The translations under genes were made by a program, and so were the position numbers. Below are positions 53,951 to 63,361 of a DNA stretch of 64,000 bases, in pieces (positions within the stretch are counted from its first letter, which is position 1; each line of letters begins with the position of its first letter). The DNA comes from Roseobacter sp. CCS2 (lineage in GTDB: Bacteria; Pseudomonadota; Alphaproteobacteria; Rhodobacterales; Rhodobacteraceae). The stretch lies in assembly GCF_000169435.1 (NCBI RefSeq), contig NZ_AAYB01000009.1:1-64000 (forward strand), written 5' to 3'. The notes under the pieces are model-generated. The model was not told the DNA's origin. It was given only the letters and a program-made list of their open reading frames with translations, and did no database searches.

Positions 53951-56900
53951 CTATTCTGCAGCCTTTAATGATGCGTCCACCGGTTCTGCATCGTCGATCG
54001 CGTCGCGGCGTTGAGGTTGGTCTGGCTTAGGCTTGGTTTTGTCTGCTGTCGCCGTGAAACCAGAGGCCAGTTTTGCCACGAAAGATGACACTTGATGCAC
54101 CAGTATGAACACGGCAGGGATCGCGAATATGATGACAAATGTACCGATCAATACGCCGTAACCGATAGAAACCGCGAGCGGGATCAAGAATTGCGCCTGC
54201 AATGACGTCTCCATGATCAACGGATAGACACCTAAAAACGTTGTGACAGATGTCAGAAAGATCGGACGAAAACGGTCCTTTGTGCCCTCAACAACAGCGT
54301 CTTTCACGCTATAGCCGTTTGAGAGGTATTCGTTATAAAGATCAATCATCACAAGCGAGTTGTTAATCACAACACCCGCCAAACCAATGATGCCAAAGAA
54401 GCTGAGCAAGCCCAGAGGAATACCCAATATCAGGTGCCCTGTCACCGCGCCAATCAGACCAAGCGGAATGGCCAGCATAACGACAATTGGCTGCACAAAG
54501 CTTCGAAAAACAAGTGCAAGCAGCGCAAAGATCACGAACATCGCAATACCCAACGCCTGACTAAGTGCGGCCTGCGCATCGTTCTGGGTTTCCTGTTCGC
54601 CACCAAAACTCGCGTTCAATCCGGGATGTTCTGCAAGCAGAGGGGGGAGCAGATCTTCGCGGATGATACGGTTTGCTTCACTATTGGTAATAATGCTTTC
54701 GTCTACATCCGCTGTAATTGTTGTCACCCGCCGCCCGTTTTGGCGCAGTATTTCGGACGGTGACAAACCTTCGACCAGCGTCGCAACGGTAGACAAGGGT
54801 ATCAAATCGCCGCTTGCCGTGGCGATGCGGGTATCCAACAGGTCGGCAAGGCTATCGCGGTCTTGTGATGGGAAACGGACCATGACGGATACATTGTCTT
54901 GCCCGCGCTGCACGCTTGTTGCCTCGATCCCGAAAAACCCATTGCGCGTCTGGACGGCAAGGTCTTGCAAGGTCAGCCCGTAAAGCCGCGCCTCGGGTTT
55001 GAGTTCCAGCTTATATTCCAGCTTGCCCGATGAATTGTCGTCAAGGATCTGAAATACCCCCGGGATCGCGCCGAGGCTATCGCGCAAATCCTGAACGATG
55101 GGGCTAATGTCGGCATCTCCGGGAAGGGATAGCTCAACCGCGATTGCATCGCCCGCTTCGACCAAAGACGATGAGATGGTCAGTGTATTGATGCCCGCGA
55201 TCTGGCCAACCTCTTCGCGCCAAAGCCGTTCAAAGGCGGCAGATTCCCAATCACGCGCAGTCGCTTTTGTGATTTCAACGACAACCTGCGCCACAGTTGG
55301 CGAAATCGGTGTTGCTTCTCCGGTTGGGCCACCGCCGCCTGCGCCAATGCCAACAACAAGATATTGTCCAATCACGACAGGCGGCGCCCCATCGGGAAGC
55401 GTGTCTTGCAGGCGGTCCCCGGCGCGGATGGCCGCAACGCGCAAATCTTCGGCCACTGCCTCGGTACGATCAAATGTCGTGCCGTCTGTCATCTCCACAG
55501 CGGCGGTCACAAATTCCCCCTGAATTTCCGGGAAAAAACTGAATCGGACGTAGCCATAACTGATCAACGCGATCGTCAGCATCATCATGGCGATTACGCA
55601 TGCAATCGGTATGAATATCCGATTTACGCAAAACCGCAGCATCGCATCCAATGGATTGCGGATAAACCATTTCAAACCGCGATCAATGAAACCGCGGATA
55701 GAGCCGATAAAACGGAACACCAGATTAGGCCGGTAATCCTGGCCCATGTCCAGATTGGTCAGGTTTCGCGGCAGGATCAAAAGTGCCTGCAACATCGACA
55801 AAGACAGAACGATCATCACAACGGTCGGGATATCGCCCAAGAAAGACCCCAAAGGCGCGGGCATTTGCAGCAACGGCCAGAATGCGACCAGCGTGGTCAA
55901 TGTGGAAAAGATAACAGGCACCGCAATACGCTGCGTTCCTTTGACGGCCGCCTGCACAGGCGGCACCCCATCTTCACCGTTCTTGTAGATATTTTCCGAC
56001 ACGACGATCGCGTTGTCGACCACAATACCAATCGCCAAAATAAACCCGAACAAGGATATCATATTGATCGACATGCCAAGCGCGCCCATCACGATGAATG
56101 TCGCCGCAAAGCTGACGCCGATCCCTACCGCGGACCAAAACGCAAGCCGGATATCCAGAAACAACGCAAGGCACAGGATCACCAGCGCTAGACCGATCAC
56201 CGCGTTTTTGGTGAGCAGGTCAATCCGCGATTGCAGTTGCGTGGCTTCGTTTTGCCAAATCGTCGCTTCAATCCCCTGTTCAAGCGACGGACGGAACTGC
56301 GTGCGCAGATGATCCTCGGCCAGATCGACGATCCGCAGGATTTGTTCGTCACCGACGCGGAACACATTGACCGATACAGAAGATGCGCCATTAAAACTTG
56401 ACGACAGGTCACTGTCTTCAAAGCCATCATTCACCGTCGCAATATCACGCAAGAAGACTTGCGCGCCGGTGTCGCTGCTGCGGATGACGATATTTTCAAA
56501 ATCGGTGCGTGTGTAATTGCGCCCCAAAGTGCGGATTGGAATGGAAACGCTATCGGTCTCAATTGATCCACCCGGAAGCTCAAGCGAGTTCAAGCCAACC
56601 ACTTGCGCCACTTCACCCAATGTCAGGCCATAGGCACGCAACGTATCGCGGTCAATTTCGATGCTGATTTCGTAGTCACGGACATTGGCGACTTCGACAA
56701 AAGAAATACCGTCAATTGCCGTCAGCTCATTTTTAAGGCGACGCGCCTCTTCCTTCAGAACCTGTTCGCTTGCGGCTCCGTGCAGTGCAATCTCCAACAC
56801 ACGGGTTGAATTGTCTGCACGCACAACGACGGGGTCTTCTGCGTCTTCGGGGAATACATCAATCGCATCTATTTCGGTTTTCACCTCGTCCAGCTTTGCG

Positions 56901-57208
56901 TCGATATCCTCACCATCAAGAAACGTGACGGTCACACCACCCCGTCCTTCAGAGATATTTGCAGTGATGTCATCAATACCGTCGACGCCACCTAACTCAT
57001 CCTCGATCGGGCGGACGATACTGTCTTGTATTTCGGACGGTGACGCACCGGGATAGCTGACCGAGATCGAAACAGCATCAAGCGCGAATTCAGGGAATGT
57101 CTTTTGCGGCAAGGTTGTCGCGGTTAACACGCCCAACCCGACCAACATGATCATTGATAACCATGCTGCGACGGGGTGTTCTGTCATCCACTTGATTGCG
57201 GTATTCAT
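53951..57208 (-). CDS. RND efflux pump inner-membrane subunit (second system)
   Basis: 1085 residues. N-terminal MTEHPVAAWLSMIMLVGLGVLTATTLPQKTFPEFALDAVSISVSYPGASPSEIQDSIVRPIE, TM4 segment AIGIVVDNAIVVSENIYKNGEDG with one Asp, and C-terminal IGLAGVVINNSLVMIDLYNEYL. Membrane and porter domains are complete. It belongs to a different RND branch from the pump at 42370-45534. Encoded 10 bp after its adaptor; divergent TetR gene upstream suggests regulated expression. Confidence 0.94.
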   Translation of the reverse strand: MNTAIKWMTEHPVAAWLSMIMLVGLGVLTATTLPQKTFPEFALDAVSISVSYPGASPSEIQDSIVRPIEDELGGVDGIDDITANISEGRGGVTVTFLDGEDIDAKLDEVKTEIDAIDVFPEDAEDPVVVRADNSTRVLEIALHGAASEQVLKEEARRLKNELTAIDGISFVEVANVRDYEISIEIDRDTLRAYGLTLGEVAQVVGLNSLELPGGSIETDSVSIPIRTLGRNYTRTDFENIVIRSSDTGAQVFLRDIATVNDGFEDSDLSSSFNGASSVSVNVFRVGDEQILRIVDLAEDHLRTQFRPSLEQGIEATIWQNEATQLQSRIDLLTKNAVIGLALVILCLALFLDIRLAFWSAVGIGVSFAATFIVMGALGMSINMISLFGFILAIGIVVDNAIVVSENIYKNGEDGVPPVQAAVKGTQRIAVPVIFSTLTTLVAFWPLLQMPAPLGSFLGDIPTVVMIVLSLSMLQALLILPRNLTNLDMGQDYRPNLVFRFIGSIRGFIDRGLKWFIRNPLDAMLRFCVNRIFIPIACVIAMMMLTIALISYGYVRFSFFPEIQGEFVTAAVEMTDGTTFDRTEAVAEDLRVAAIRAGDRLQDTLPDGAPPVVIGQYLVVGIGAGGGGPTGEATPISPTVAQVVVEITKATARDWESAAFERLWREEVGQIAGINTLTISSSLVEAGDAIAVELSLPGDADISPIVQDLRDSLGAIPGVFQILDDNSSGKLEYKLELKPEARLYGLTLQDLAVQTRNGFFGIEATSVQRGQDNVSVMVRFPSQDRDSLADLLDTRIATASGDLIPLSTVATLVEGLSPSEILRQNGRRVTTITADVDESIITNSEANRIIREDLLPPLLAEHPGLNASFGGEQETQNDAQAALSQALGIAMFVIFALLALVFRSFVQPIVVMLAIPLGLIGAVTGHLILGIPLGLLSFFGIIGLAGVVINNSLVMIDLYNEYLSNGYSVKDAVVEGTKDRFRPIFLTSVTTFLGVYPLIMETSLQAQFLIPLAVSIGYGVLIGTFVIIFAIPAVFILVHQVSSFVAKLASGFTATADKTKPKPDQPQRRDAIDDAEPVDASLKAAE

Positions 57209-57218
57209 GATCGCACCC

Positions 57219-58424
57219 CTATTCCGTCACAGCGGTGCTGCGGGTTTCATCAGCGATATCACGCAACGATGTACCCGGTTGCGGTGCGGCAAGCGTGGTC
57301 AGGATAAGACGATCATCAGGCCGAAGGTCGCGGATCGCCACAAAGGATGTCTCGCCATCAACGTGGATAAGCGTTGCGGGATGAATATCCAACGCACCAT
57401 CGCGCAAAATCCAAACGGTATCGCCGTTGCGTACCGCCGTTGACGGTATAGCATAGGCATTTTGCGGCGTGATCCCATCAATCACGACCCTTGCAAATGC
57501 GTTGATCAACGCAGGTGGCGCACCCGACGCAAGGTCGCGCGCGCTTTCGACGCGCTGGGTTAATGCGACCGTCGCGGTCAGTGTGCGGGTTTGCGGATCG
57601 AGCGATGGATCAACACGCACCACCTCGGCCTGCCATTCCTTGTCGACGCCTGCAAACCGTATGAAGACGCGCGCCGGGGCTGTACTGCCCTCAAAAAACC
57701 CGGGGATCAGCGCAGCATCGCTTTCACGGATAGCCACGCTCACTTCCATACGGTCACGGGTATAAATCTGTGCAATCGCGCTGCCGCCAGCAACCACATT
57801 GCCGATCTCTGCCAATTTGGTTTGCACGCTGCCGTCAAAGGGCGCGCGAACAATTTTATTTTCAAGCGCAATTTCGGCCGAGGCAAGCTGGGCTTTCTGC
57901 CCATCAAGGTTTGCACGTGTTTCTTGCTGTTGCCCGGTCAGGTCATCAACGCTTGCTTGCGACGCGGCGTTACGTTCAAGCAAGTTGACCGCGCGCGCCA
58001 ACTGCGTTTCGAGCAACGCAAGCCGCGCTTCTGTGGCGGCAATTGCGGCATTGGCCTGTCTGATCTGGGCGCGTTCCGTGCTGGCGTCAATTTCAACCAG
58101 AATGTCACCTTCGACAAAACTGCCACGGTCAGTAATGGCGGGATGTAATGTCACAATGCGACCACCGACTGGCGCGGACAGGGCAACGGTACGGAAAGGT
58201 TCAACAAACCCTTCCCCCCTGATGGGCAACGGACCTGTGACCGGCATAAATTCACCTGTCTCAACCAGCGTTACAGGGCGTGCTATCGGCTCTGCCTCGA
58301 CCACGGTGCGATTGTCGCCAAGGTACTGAAACCCAAAATAGCCACCTGCGATAATCGCAATCGCGGCCCCGATCCAGAACAGTTCGCGGATAGCTGGGAT
58401 CACCCATTCCAAGACCTTGCGCAT
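57219..58424 (-). CDS. RND efflux periplasmic adaptor (second system)
   Basis: 401 residues from ATG 58424, chosen for its GAGG ribosome site 8 nt upstream. One membrane anchor (ELFWIGAAIAIIAGGYFGFQYL). Lipoyl halves at APVGGRIVTLHPAITDRGSFVEGDILVEID and IVRAPFDGSVQTKLAEIGNVVAGGSAIAQI around a helical hairpin with AIAATEARLALLETQLARAV. It links the pump to an outer-membrane factor not encoded here. First gene of the operon facing the TetR gene. Confidence 0.93.
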   Translation of the reverse strand: MRKVLEWVIPAIRELFWIGAAIAIIAGGYFGFQYLGDNRTVVEAEPIARPVTLVETGEFMPVTGPLPIRGEGFVEPFRTVALSAPVGGRIVTLHPAITDRGSFVEGDILVEIDASTERAQIRQANAAIAATEARLALLETQLARAVNLLERNAASQASVDDLTGQQQETRANLDGQKAQLASAEIALENKIVRAPFDGSVQTKLAEIGNVVAGGSAIAQIYTRDRMEVSVAIRESDAALIPGFFEGSTAPARVFIRFAGVDKEWQAEVVRVDPSLDPQTRTLTATVALTQRVESARDLASGAPPALINAFARVVIDGITPQNAYAIPSTAVRNGDTVWILRDGALDIHPATLIHVDGETSFVAIRDLRPDDRLILTTLAAPQPGTSLRDIADETRSTAVTE

Positions 58425-58442
58425 TTCATCATCCTCAATTAG

Positions 58443-58480
58443 TGACTCGTAAGTCATTAACAACTGACCCATGGGTCAGT
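58443..58480. promoter_or_regulatory. Dual palindromic operator between the RND operon and the TetR gene
   Basis: Two inverted repeats with the same outer half-site: TGACTCGTAAGTCA (58443-58456) and, 22 bp later, ACTGACCCATGGGTCAGT (58463-58480), the latter a perfect 18-bp palindrome. They share TGAC...GTCA ends and are spaced two helical turns apart. The first is 18 bp upstream of the RND adaptor ATG. This is the expected layout for TetR-family repression of a divergent pump. Confidence 0.75.
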
Positions 58481-58591
58481 AAAGCAAAAACTACATGTGT
58501 TACGCTTTTGAGCGGCGCTTGGATCACCGTTGTAAATTGCGCAATCCCGGTGCAGCCTACGAAAATGGCAAGGGAGGGCCGTGCATCTGTC

Positions 58592-59218
58592 ATGAAAGAA
58601 ACCGACAAAACCAAAATACGTCGCCGCAAAGAGGCCCGCCCAGCTGAGATTATCGCGGCTGGCATCACCGAATTTTCAAAATACGGATATGCCCGCGCGC
58701 GGCTGGATCGCATTGCACGCAACGCCGGAATCTCGAAAGCGACGATCTATCTTTATTACGAATCCAAAGAAGCGTTGTTTTTGGCGGCGGTCGAAACCTA
58801 TATGACCGCTACAATGGCCGAAAACGAAGATTTTCTAGACACCTTCGACGGCACCACCAAACAAATGCTGACCCGTCTGCTGCGCAGTGTCTATGACCGG
58901 TTCGCCGAAGGTCATGCGCAGTCTGTCATGCGCATCATGATCACCGAAGGCGACCGCATTCCAGACGCGGTCAGCACCTATCACGCCATGACAATCCAAC
59001 GCGGCACATCACTTTTGCGCCGCATCCTGAAACGCGGCGTCGACCGCGGTGAAGTCAGCCCGAATGCGATCATTGATAATCCGCAAGTTATCATCGCACC
59101 GGCGATGTTCTTTGCGCTTCACAATATGATGTTCAGCAAAGCCGGTGATTTGGAATTTGACGGCTACTTTGATGCGCATCTCGCGTTGGTTCTGAATGGG
59201 GTGATGAGCGACGTGTAA
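58592..59218 (+). CDS. TetR/AcrR-family transcriptional regulator
   Basis: 208 residues from ATG 58592; an in-frame ATG at 58565 would add 9 residues but has no ribosome site. The N-terminal helix-turn-helix is EIIAAGITEFSKYGYARARLDRIARNAGISKATIYLYYESKEALF, the standard TetR pattern. The C-terminal ligand domain resembles the AcrR-type with ITEGDRIPDAVSTYHAMTIQRG. Divergent from an RND pair with shared palindromes, so it probably represses the pump and itself. Confidence 0.93.
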   Translation: MKETDKTKIRRRKEARPAEIIAAGITEFSKYGYARARLDRIARNAGISKATIYLYYESKEALFLAAVETYMTATMAENEDFLDTFDGTTKQMLTRLLRSVYDRFAEGHAQSVMRIMITEGDRIPDAVSTYHAMTIQRGTSLLRRILKRGVDRGEVSPNAIIDNPQVIIAPAMFFALHNMMFSKAGDLEFDGYFDAHLALVLNGVMSDV

Positions 59219-59676
59219 AGGCTTAGTGGATTAACGCGCAGGGATCCTGACCTGTTCGTCCAAATATCGATAAAGGTCAGTGATCTGGTTTTTGGGAACG
59301 CAGTTGGCAGCTATCATCTACAAACGGCGCTGACTTGTTGTGCGATTGACTGCTCTCATACCACAAAGATGCTCAACCCGTGTGGCGAACGCTTTGAAAA
59401 TGAGCAACAGCGCATTTTTAGCGCATTTGTTGCGCACAAACCCAGACCCAAACCCGGTCATTCAGAAATTTCTGGCTTAATTCTGCGCCGCAGCACCAAC
59501 TACGGGTGCTCGAAAGAGCATGAATGCCGCGCGAAGGGCAAATCTTGGACGATGCAACCCCTCGCGCGACGACAACATCACTGTTGCGGGTCCTGCCTAC
59601 CTTGGTTGGTCCAGCGTTGAAAAGGGGTGACTGCGCCCCCGTAACGGCCCGCAGCGACAACGGGGACCTAAGACCT
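59219..59676 (+). other. 458-bp gene-free leader region upstream of urtA
   Basis: No protein gene is supported here. Visible elements: an 11-bp spaced direct repeat GCGCATTT (59410-59417 and 59421-59428) running into a perfect inverted repeat TTTGTTGCGCACAAA (59426-59440); a 12-bp palindrome CAGAAATTTCTG (59463-59474); and a tetraloop hairpin TGCTC-GAAA-GAGCA (59507-59520). No sigma-54 promoter with GG/GC at the proper 10-nt spacing and no known riboswitch core was identified. It probably holds nitrogen-responsive control sites for the urt operon. Confidence 0.55.
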
Positions 59677-60957
59677 ATGACATTACGAACCTCTGCTTTT
59701 GCATTGACCGCCCTGCTGGGCACAACCGCCATGGCTGCGGCTGAATGCGCCGATCCGATCAAAGTGGGTGTTTTGCACTCGCTTTCTGGCACTATGGCGA
59801 TTTCCGAAACCACGCTGAAAGACACGATGGAGCTGCTGATCGAAAACCAAAACGCAGCCGGTGGTCTGTTGGGCTGCGACATTGAAGCAGTCGTTGTTGA
59901 TCCGGCTTCTGACTGGCCGTTATTTGCGGAAAAAGCGCGCGAATTGCTGACCGTCAGCGAAGTTGACGTGATCTTTGGCAGCTGGACATCCGTCAGCCGC
60001 AAATCCGCCCTGCCTGTTTTAGAAGAACTGAATGGTTTGATGTTCTATCCGGTGCAGTATGAAGGCGAGGAAAGCTCGCGCAATGTGTTCTACACAGGTG
60101 CCGCACCAAACCAGCAGGCGATCCCGGCCACGGACTATTTTCTGGAAGAACTTGGCGTGGAAAAATTTGCGTTGCTGGGCACCGACTATGTCTATCCCCG
60201 CACCACGAACAATATCCTTGAAGCCTACCTTCAGGACAATGGCATCGCCGCCGAGGACATTTTCGTAAACTACACACCCTTCGGCCACTCAGACTGGGCA
60301 ACCATCGTCGCCGACGTCGTCGCACTGGGTGCTGATGGCAAACAGGTCGGTGTGATTTCAACCATCAACGGCGACGCGAACATCGGTTTTTACAAAGAAC
60401 TGGCTGCCGCTGGTATCTCTGCCGATGATATTCCGGTTGTTGCCTTCTCTGTTGGTGAGGAAGAACTGTCCGGTCTGGATACCTCCGACCTTGTTGGTCA
60501 TCTGGCCGCCTGGAACTACTTCCAGTCCGCAGAGTCTGAGTTGAACGATGAATGGGTTGCCGCGTGGAAAGCGAAGATGGGCGAAGACCGTGTCACCAAT
60601 GACCCGATGGAGGCCCATTATATCGGCTTCAACATGTGGGTGAATGCAGTGACCGAGGCTGGTACGACAGACGTCGATGCGGTCCGCGAGACGATGTACG
60701 GGCAGGAATTCCCGAACCTGACAGGTGGTACTGCGGTCATGTTGCCGAACCACCACCTCGCCAAGCCCGTTCTGATCGGTGAGATCACAGCCGACGGTCA
60801 GTTTGATATTATCAGCCAGACCGAAGAAGTGCCCGGTGATGCGTGGACCGATTTCTTACCTGAATCAGCGGTCCTGAAATCGGATTGGCAAGAGCTGGGG
60901 TGCGGTATGTACAACACCGAAACCGAAACCTGCGTTCAGCTGACCTCAAACTACTAA
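59677..60957 (+). CDS. urtA: Urea ABC transporter substrate-binding protein
   Basis: 426 residues from ATG 59677 with signal peptide FALTALLGTTAMAAA. UrtA-type sequence: DPIKVGVLHSLSGTMAISETTLKDTMELL, IFGSWTSVSRKSALPVLEELNGLMFYPVQYEGEESSRNVFYTGAAPNQQAIPA, and the C-terminal PNHHLAKPVLIGEI. The Tyr/Phe-rich FYPVQYEG segment is typical of UrtA rather than the related amide- or leucine-binding proteins. It captures urea in the periplasm. Followed by a hairpin and urtB. Confidence 0.95.
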   Translation: MTLRTSAFALTALLGTTAMAAAECADPIKVGVLHSLSGTMAISETTLKDTMELLIENQNAAGGLLGCDIEAVVVDPASDWPLFAEKARELLTVSEVDVIFGSWTSVSRKSALPVLEELNGLMFYPVQYEGEESSRNVFYTGAAPNQQAIPATDYFLEELGVEKFALLGTDYVYPRTTNNILEAYLQDNGIAAEDIFVNYTPFGHSDWATIVADVVALGADGKQVGVISTINGDANIGFYKELAAAGISADDIPVVAFSVGEEELSGLDTSDLVGHLAAWNYFQSAESELNDEWVAAWKAKMGEDRVTNDPMEAHYIGFNMWVNAVTEAGTTDVDAVRETMYGQEFPNLTGGTAVMLPNHHLAKPVLIGEITADGQFDIISQTEEVPGDAWTDFLPESAVLKSDWQELGCGMYNTETETCVQLTSNY

Positions 60958-60965
60958 ACTATCTG

Positions 60966-60994
60966 GGACAGGGCGCATCTTTCGCGCTCTGTCC
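60966..60994 (+). repeat. Intercistronic hairpin between urtA and urtB
   Basis: Eleven-bp stem GGACAGGGCGC / GCGCTCTGTCC with one G-U pair and a 7-nt loop, 8 nt after the urtA stop. No T-run. Placement after a binding-protein gene matches the pattern after the peptide-binding gene at 21252. Confidence 0.72.
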
Positions 60995-61027
60995 TGAACC
61001 TGCCTGACAGATCGGCCCGGATACCCC

Positions 61028-62968
61028 ATGATCAGACTGCTTTCATTGGCGCTTGCGCTTTTTCTAACCGTGCCTGTTGCCGCAACGGCCCAGTCCCTTC
61101 AGGACATCCTGCAAACCCACCAAGACAAAGTTCTTAAACCCGGGCGCCGCACAGTTGGCGTGGTGCTGGACGATCTGATTGCCAGCGGATTACCCCAAGC
61201 CCTGCCCTTTCTGGAAAGCTGGCGTGACCGCGAAATTGTGCAACGCGACAGTGATGGCCTGTTTTTCCGTGTGGCCGAAGACGGTGACACAGTCACCTTA
61301 GAGGACCTCGACACCGGCGAAACACTGACCGCCAACGCCGATGGCTTTACCGAATCTCGGCCCAATGGCGGTGTGCGCCGCGCGATTGGTGATGCGCTGG
61401 TCCAGTTTCAACTGTCCGATCCCGATATCGCCAAACGCCAAGCGGCAGTCGCGGCCATCGCGCGCAGCATGGACGCCAGCCAATTGGCGCCCTTGGCCGC
61501 ATCGATTGAAGGCGAACCCGATGCTGCATTGAAACAAACGAAAACCCGCCTTGCCGGTATGCTGGGTGCGCTGTTTGCCGACACGACTAACGCGCGTGTG
61601 GCAGCGATTGAAGCGCTATCTGGCGATCTTTCGGTTGATGTGCGCGCTGTGCTGAACACTATTCTTGCAAGTTCCGAGACTGTGGCGGCGACCATTCCTG
61701 GTGGCACCAATGTCGCGCAAATGCTGGTCGTGGGCGCGGATCTGACCGAGACCGAGGCCTATGACCGCCTTATTATCGCCGACCTTGCAGACCCTTTGAT
61801 TACCAAAACACAGATCCGCGACGCGCTGATTGCTAATATTGATGGCGACACTGTGGCGGGCATCCCCGTCGGAACCTTGAATACAGACGCCGCCCGCGCG
61901 CTGGCCTACGACCTGCTTGCCGCAGATGGCATTGTGCCGCCCCGCGTCGATGAAACCACACGGGCCGAGGCCATCGCCGCCCATAGCTTTTATGTCGCAT
62001 ACGCAGAGCCTGATACAGCCATCACCGATGCTGCACGCACGGCACTGACCGCCATTAAAACCAAAGTCGGTTTCAGTCAGGCGGCTGATCTTGGCCTTGA
62101 TGCGCTATCGCTGGCGTCGATCTATTTCCTTGCGGCCATTGGGCTTGCGATCACCTTTGGGGTGATGGGCGTGATCAACATGGCGCATGGCGAGTTTATC
62201 ATGATGGGGGCCTACACCGGCTTTGTCGTGCAGCAATTCGTGCCCGATTACACACTGTCGATCATCATCGCCCTGCCCTTGGCCTTTGTGATCACCTTCG
62301 GCGCGGGCGTGCTGATGGAGCGTACGGTGATCCGTCACCTTTATCACCGTCCGTTGGAGACGCTGCTGGCCACTTTCGGCATATCCATCGCGCTGCAACA
62401 ACTGGCCAAGAACATCTTTGGCACCCAAGCGCGCCCGCTGACTTCGCCAGAATGGCTGGATGGGGCGCTGATATTTAACGATGTTGTGGCGATCAGTTAC
62501 ATCAGGGTTGCGATTTTCGTGCTCGCGCTGGTTTTCCTATGTATCATCTTGTTCATCCTCAAACGTACCCGGTTGGGGCTGGAAGTCCGCGCCGTAACAC
62601 AGAACCCCGGCATGGCGGCATCCATGGGGATCAACCCTGACCGGATCAACATGCTGACATTCGGGTTGGGGTCCGGGATCGCCGGGATCGCAGGAGTCGC
62701 TATTGGACTATACGCTCAAGTGACGTCCGAAATGGGCGCATCCTATATCGTGCAAAGCTTTATGACCGTCGTGGTTGGCGGCGTTGGCAATGTCTGGGGG
62801 ACGTTGGCCGGGGCGTCGCTGATTGGCTTCCTGCAAAAGGGCATCGAGTGGTTGAACCCGTCCAATACGCTGGCGGCACAGACCTATATGATCCTGTTTA
62901 TCATCCTGTTCATTCAATTCCGGCCCAAGGGCATCGTCGCCCTTAAGGGCCGTGCGGCGGCGGATTAG
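61028..62968 (+). CDS. urtB: Urea ABC transporter permease with extracytoplasmic N-terminal domain
   Basis: 646 residues. Signal-like start MIRLLSLALALFLTVPVAATA, then about 330 residues of helical extracytoplasmic domain (for example AAVAAIARSMDASQLAPLAASIEGEPDAALKQ, HEAT-like), followed by the LivH-type permease part starting near residue 355 (LASIYFLAAIGLAITFGVMGVINMAHGEFIMMGAYTGF). The N-terminal domain is normal for UrtB and absent from plain branched-chain permeases. EAA-like loop RAVTQNPGMAASMGINPDRI is present. Confidence 0.95.
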   Translation: MIRLLSLALALFLTVPVAATAQSLQDILQTHQDKVLKPGRRTVGVVLDDLIASGLPQALPFLESWRDREIVQRDSDGLFFRVAEDGDTVTLEDLDTGETLTANADGFTESRPNGGVRRAIGDALVQFQLSDPDIAKRQAAVAAIARSMDASQLAPLAASIEGEPDAALKQTKTRLAGMLGALFADTTNARVAAIEALSGDLSVDVRAVLNTILASSETVAATIPGGTNVAQMLVVGADLTETEAYDRLIIADLADPLITKTQIRDALIANIDGDTVAGIPVGTLNTDAARALAYDLLAADGIVPPRVDETTRAEAIAAHSFYVAYAEPDTAITDAARTALTAIKTKVGFSQAADLGLDALSLASIYFLAAIGLAITFGVMGVINMAHGEFIMMGAYTGFVVQQFVPDYTLSIIIALPLAFVITFGAGVLMERTVIRHLYHRPLETLLATFGISIALQQLAKNIFGTQARPLTSPEWLDGALIFNDVVAISYIRVAIFVLALVFLCIILFILKRTRLGLEVRAVTQNPGMAASMGINPDRINMLTFGLGSGIAGIAGVAIGLYAQVTSEMGASYIVQSFMTVVVGGVGNVWGTLAGASLIGFLQKGIEWLNPSNTLAAQTYMILFIILFIQFRPKGIVALKGRAAAD

Positions 62969-63063
62969 GTTGGAGATTATATTCTTGACTAAATTAGTAA
63001 GAAATACATATCCTTGCGAGGTGGCGGATCTTTGTCCGACGCCTAACAGTAAAGGAAACCTTG

Positions 63064-63336
63064 ATGAAAATTATCACTATGGCCGCTGCGGCCAGCCTAA
63101 TGGCAGCGCCTGTCTTTGCACAGGACAGTTGCCCCCTAAGCTACGACGTATTCGAAATCGGCGTTCCGCATACCGATATGGATGCGTGCCCCGACAGCAT
63201 GCAGGTCGAGGGCGCATTCTGCCGGCTTTCGCTGGTCGCGGAAGTCGCCACGATATTTGCCTTTTCCGAACAGGACGACTGCATCATCGCCACACAAGCC
63301 TATTTCGACGATCAATACACGCTAACACTGAACTAA
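63064..63336 (+). CDS. Small exported protein with four cysteines, between urtB and urtC
   Basis: 90 residues from ATG 63064 with ribosome site TAAAGGA. Signal peptide KIITMAAAASLMAAPVFA-Q. The mature 70 residues have four Cys (DSCPL, DACPD, AFCRL, DDCII), suggesting two disulfides in the periplasm. No family recognised. A start-proximal AT-rich patch contains TTGACT (62985-62990) that could be an internal promoter, but no convincing -10 follows. Its place inside the urea importer operon suggests a related role, which is only inference. Confidence 0.78.
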   Translation: MKIITMAAAASLMAAPVFAQDSCPLSYDVFEIGVPHTDMDACPDSMQVEGAFCRLSLVAEVATIFAFSEQDDCIIATQAYFDDQYTLTLN

Positions 63337-63361
63337 CCCTTCCGTTTTCGGAGGCCGCGAC

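Noticed and set aside
59369-59620. 83-codon plus-strand frame in the urtA leader
   Set aside because: No ribosome site, no recognisable domain, and it overlaps palindromic elements; treated as non-coding.
59524-59676. N-terminal extension of urtA upstream of 59677
   Set aside because: The frame is open but the signal peptide begins at ATG 59677; upstream residues have no UrtA similarity.
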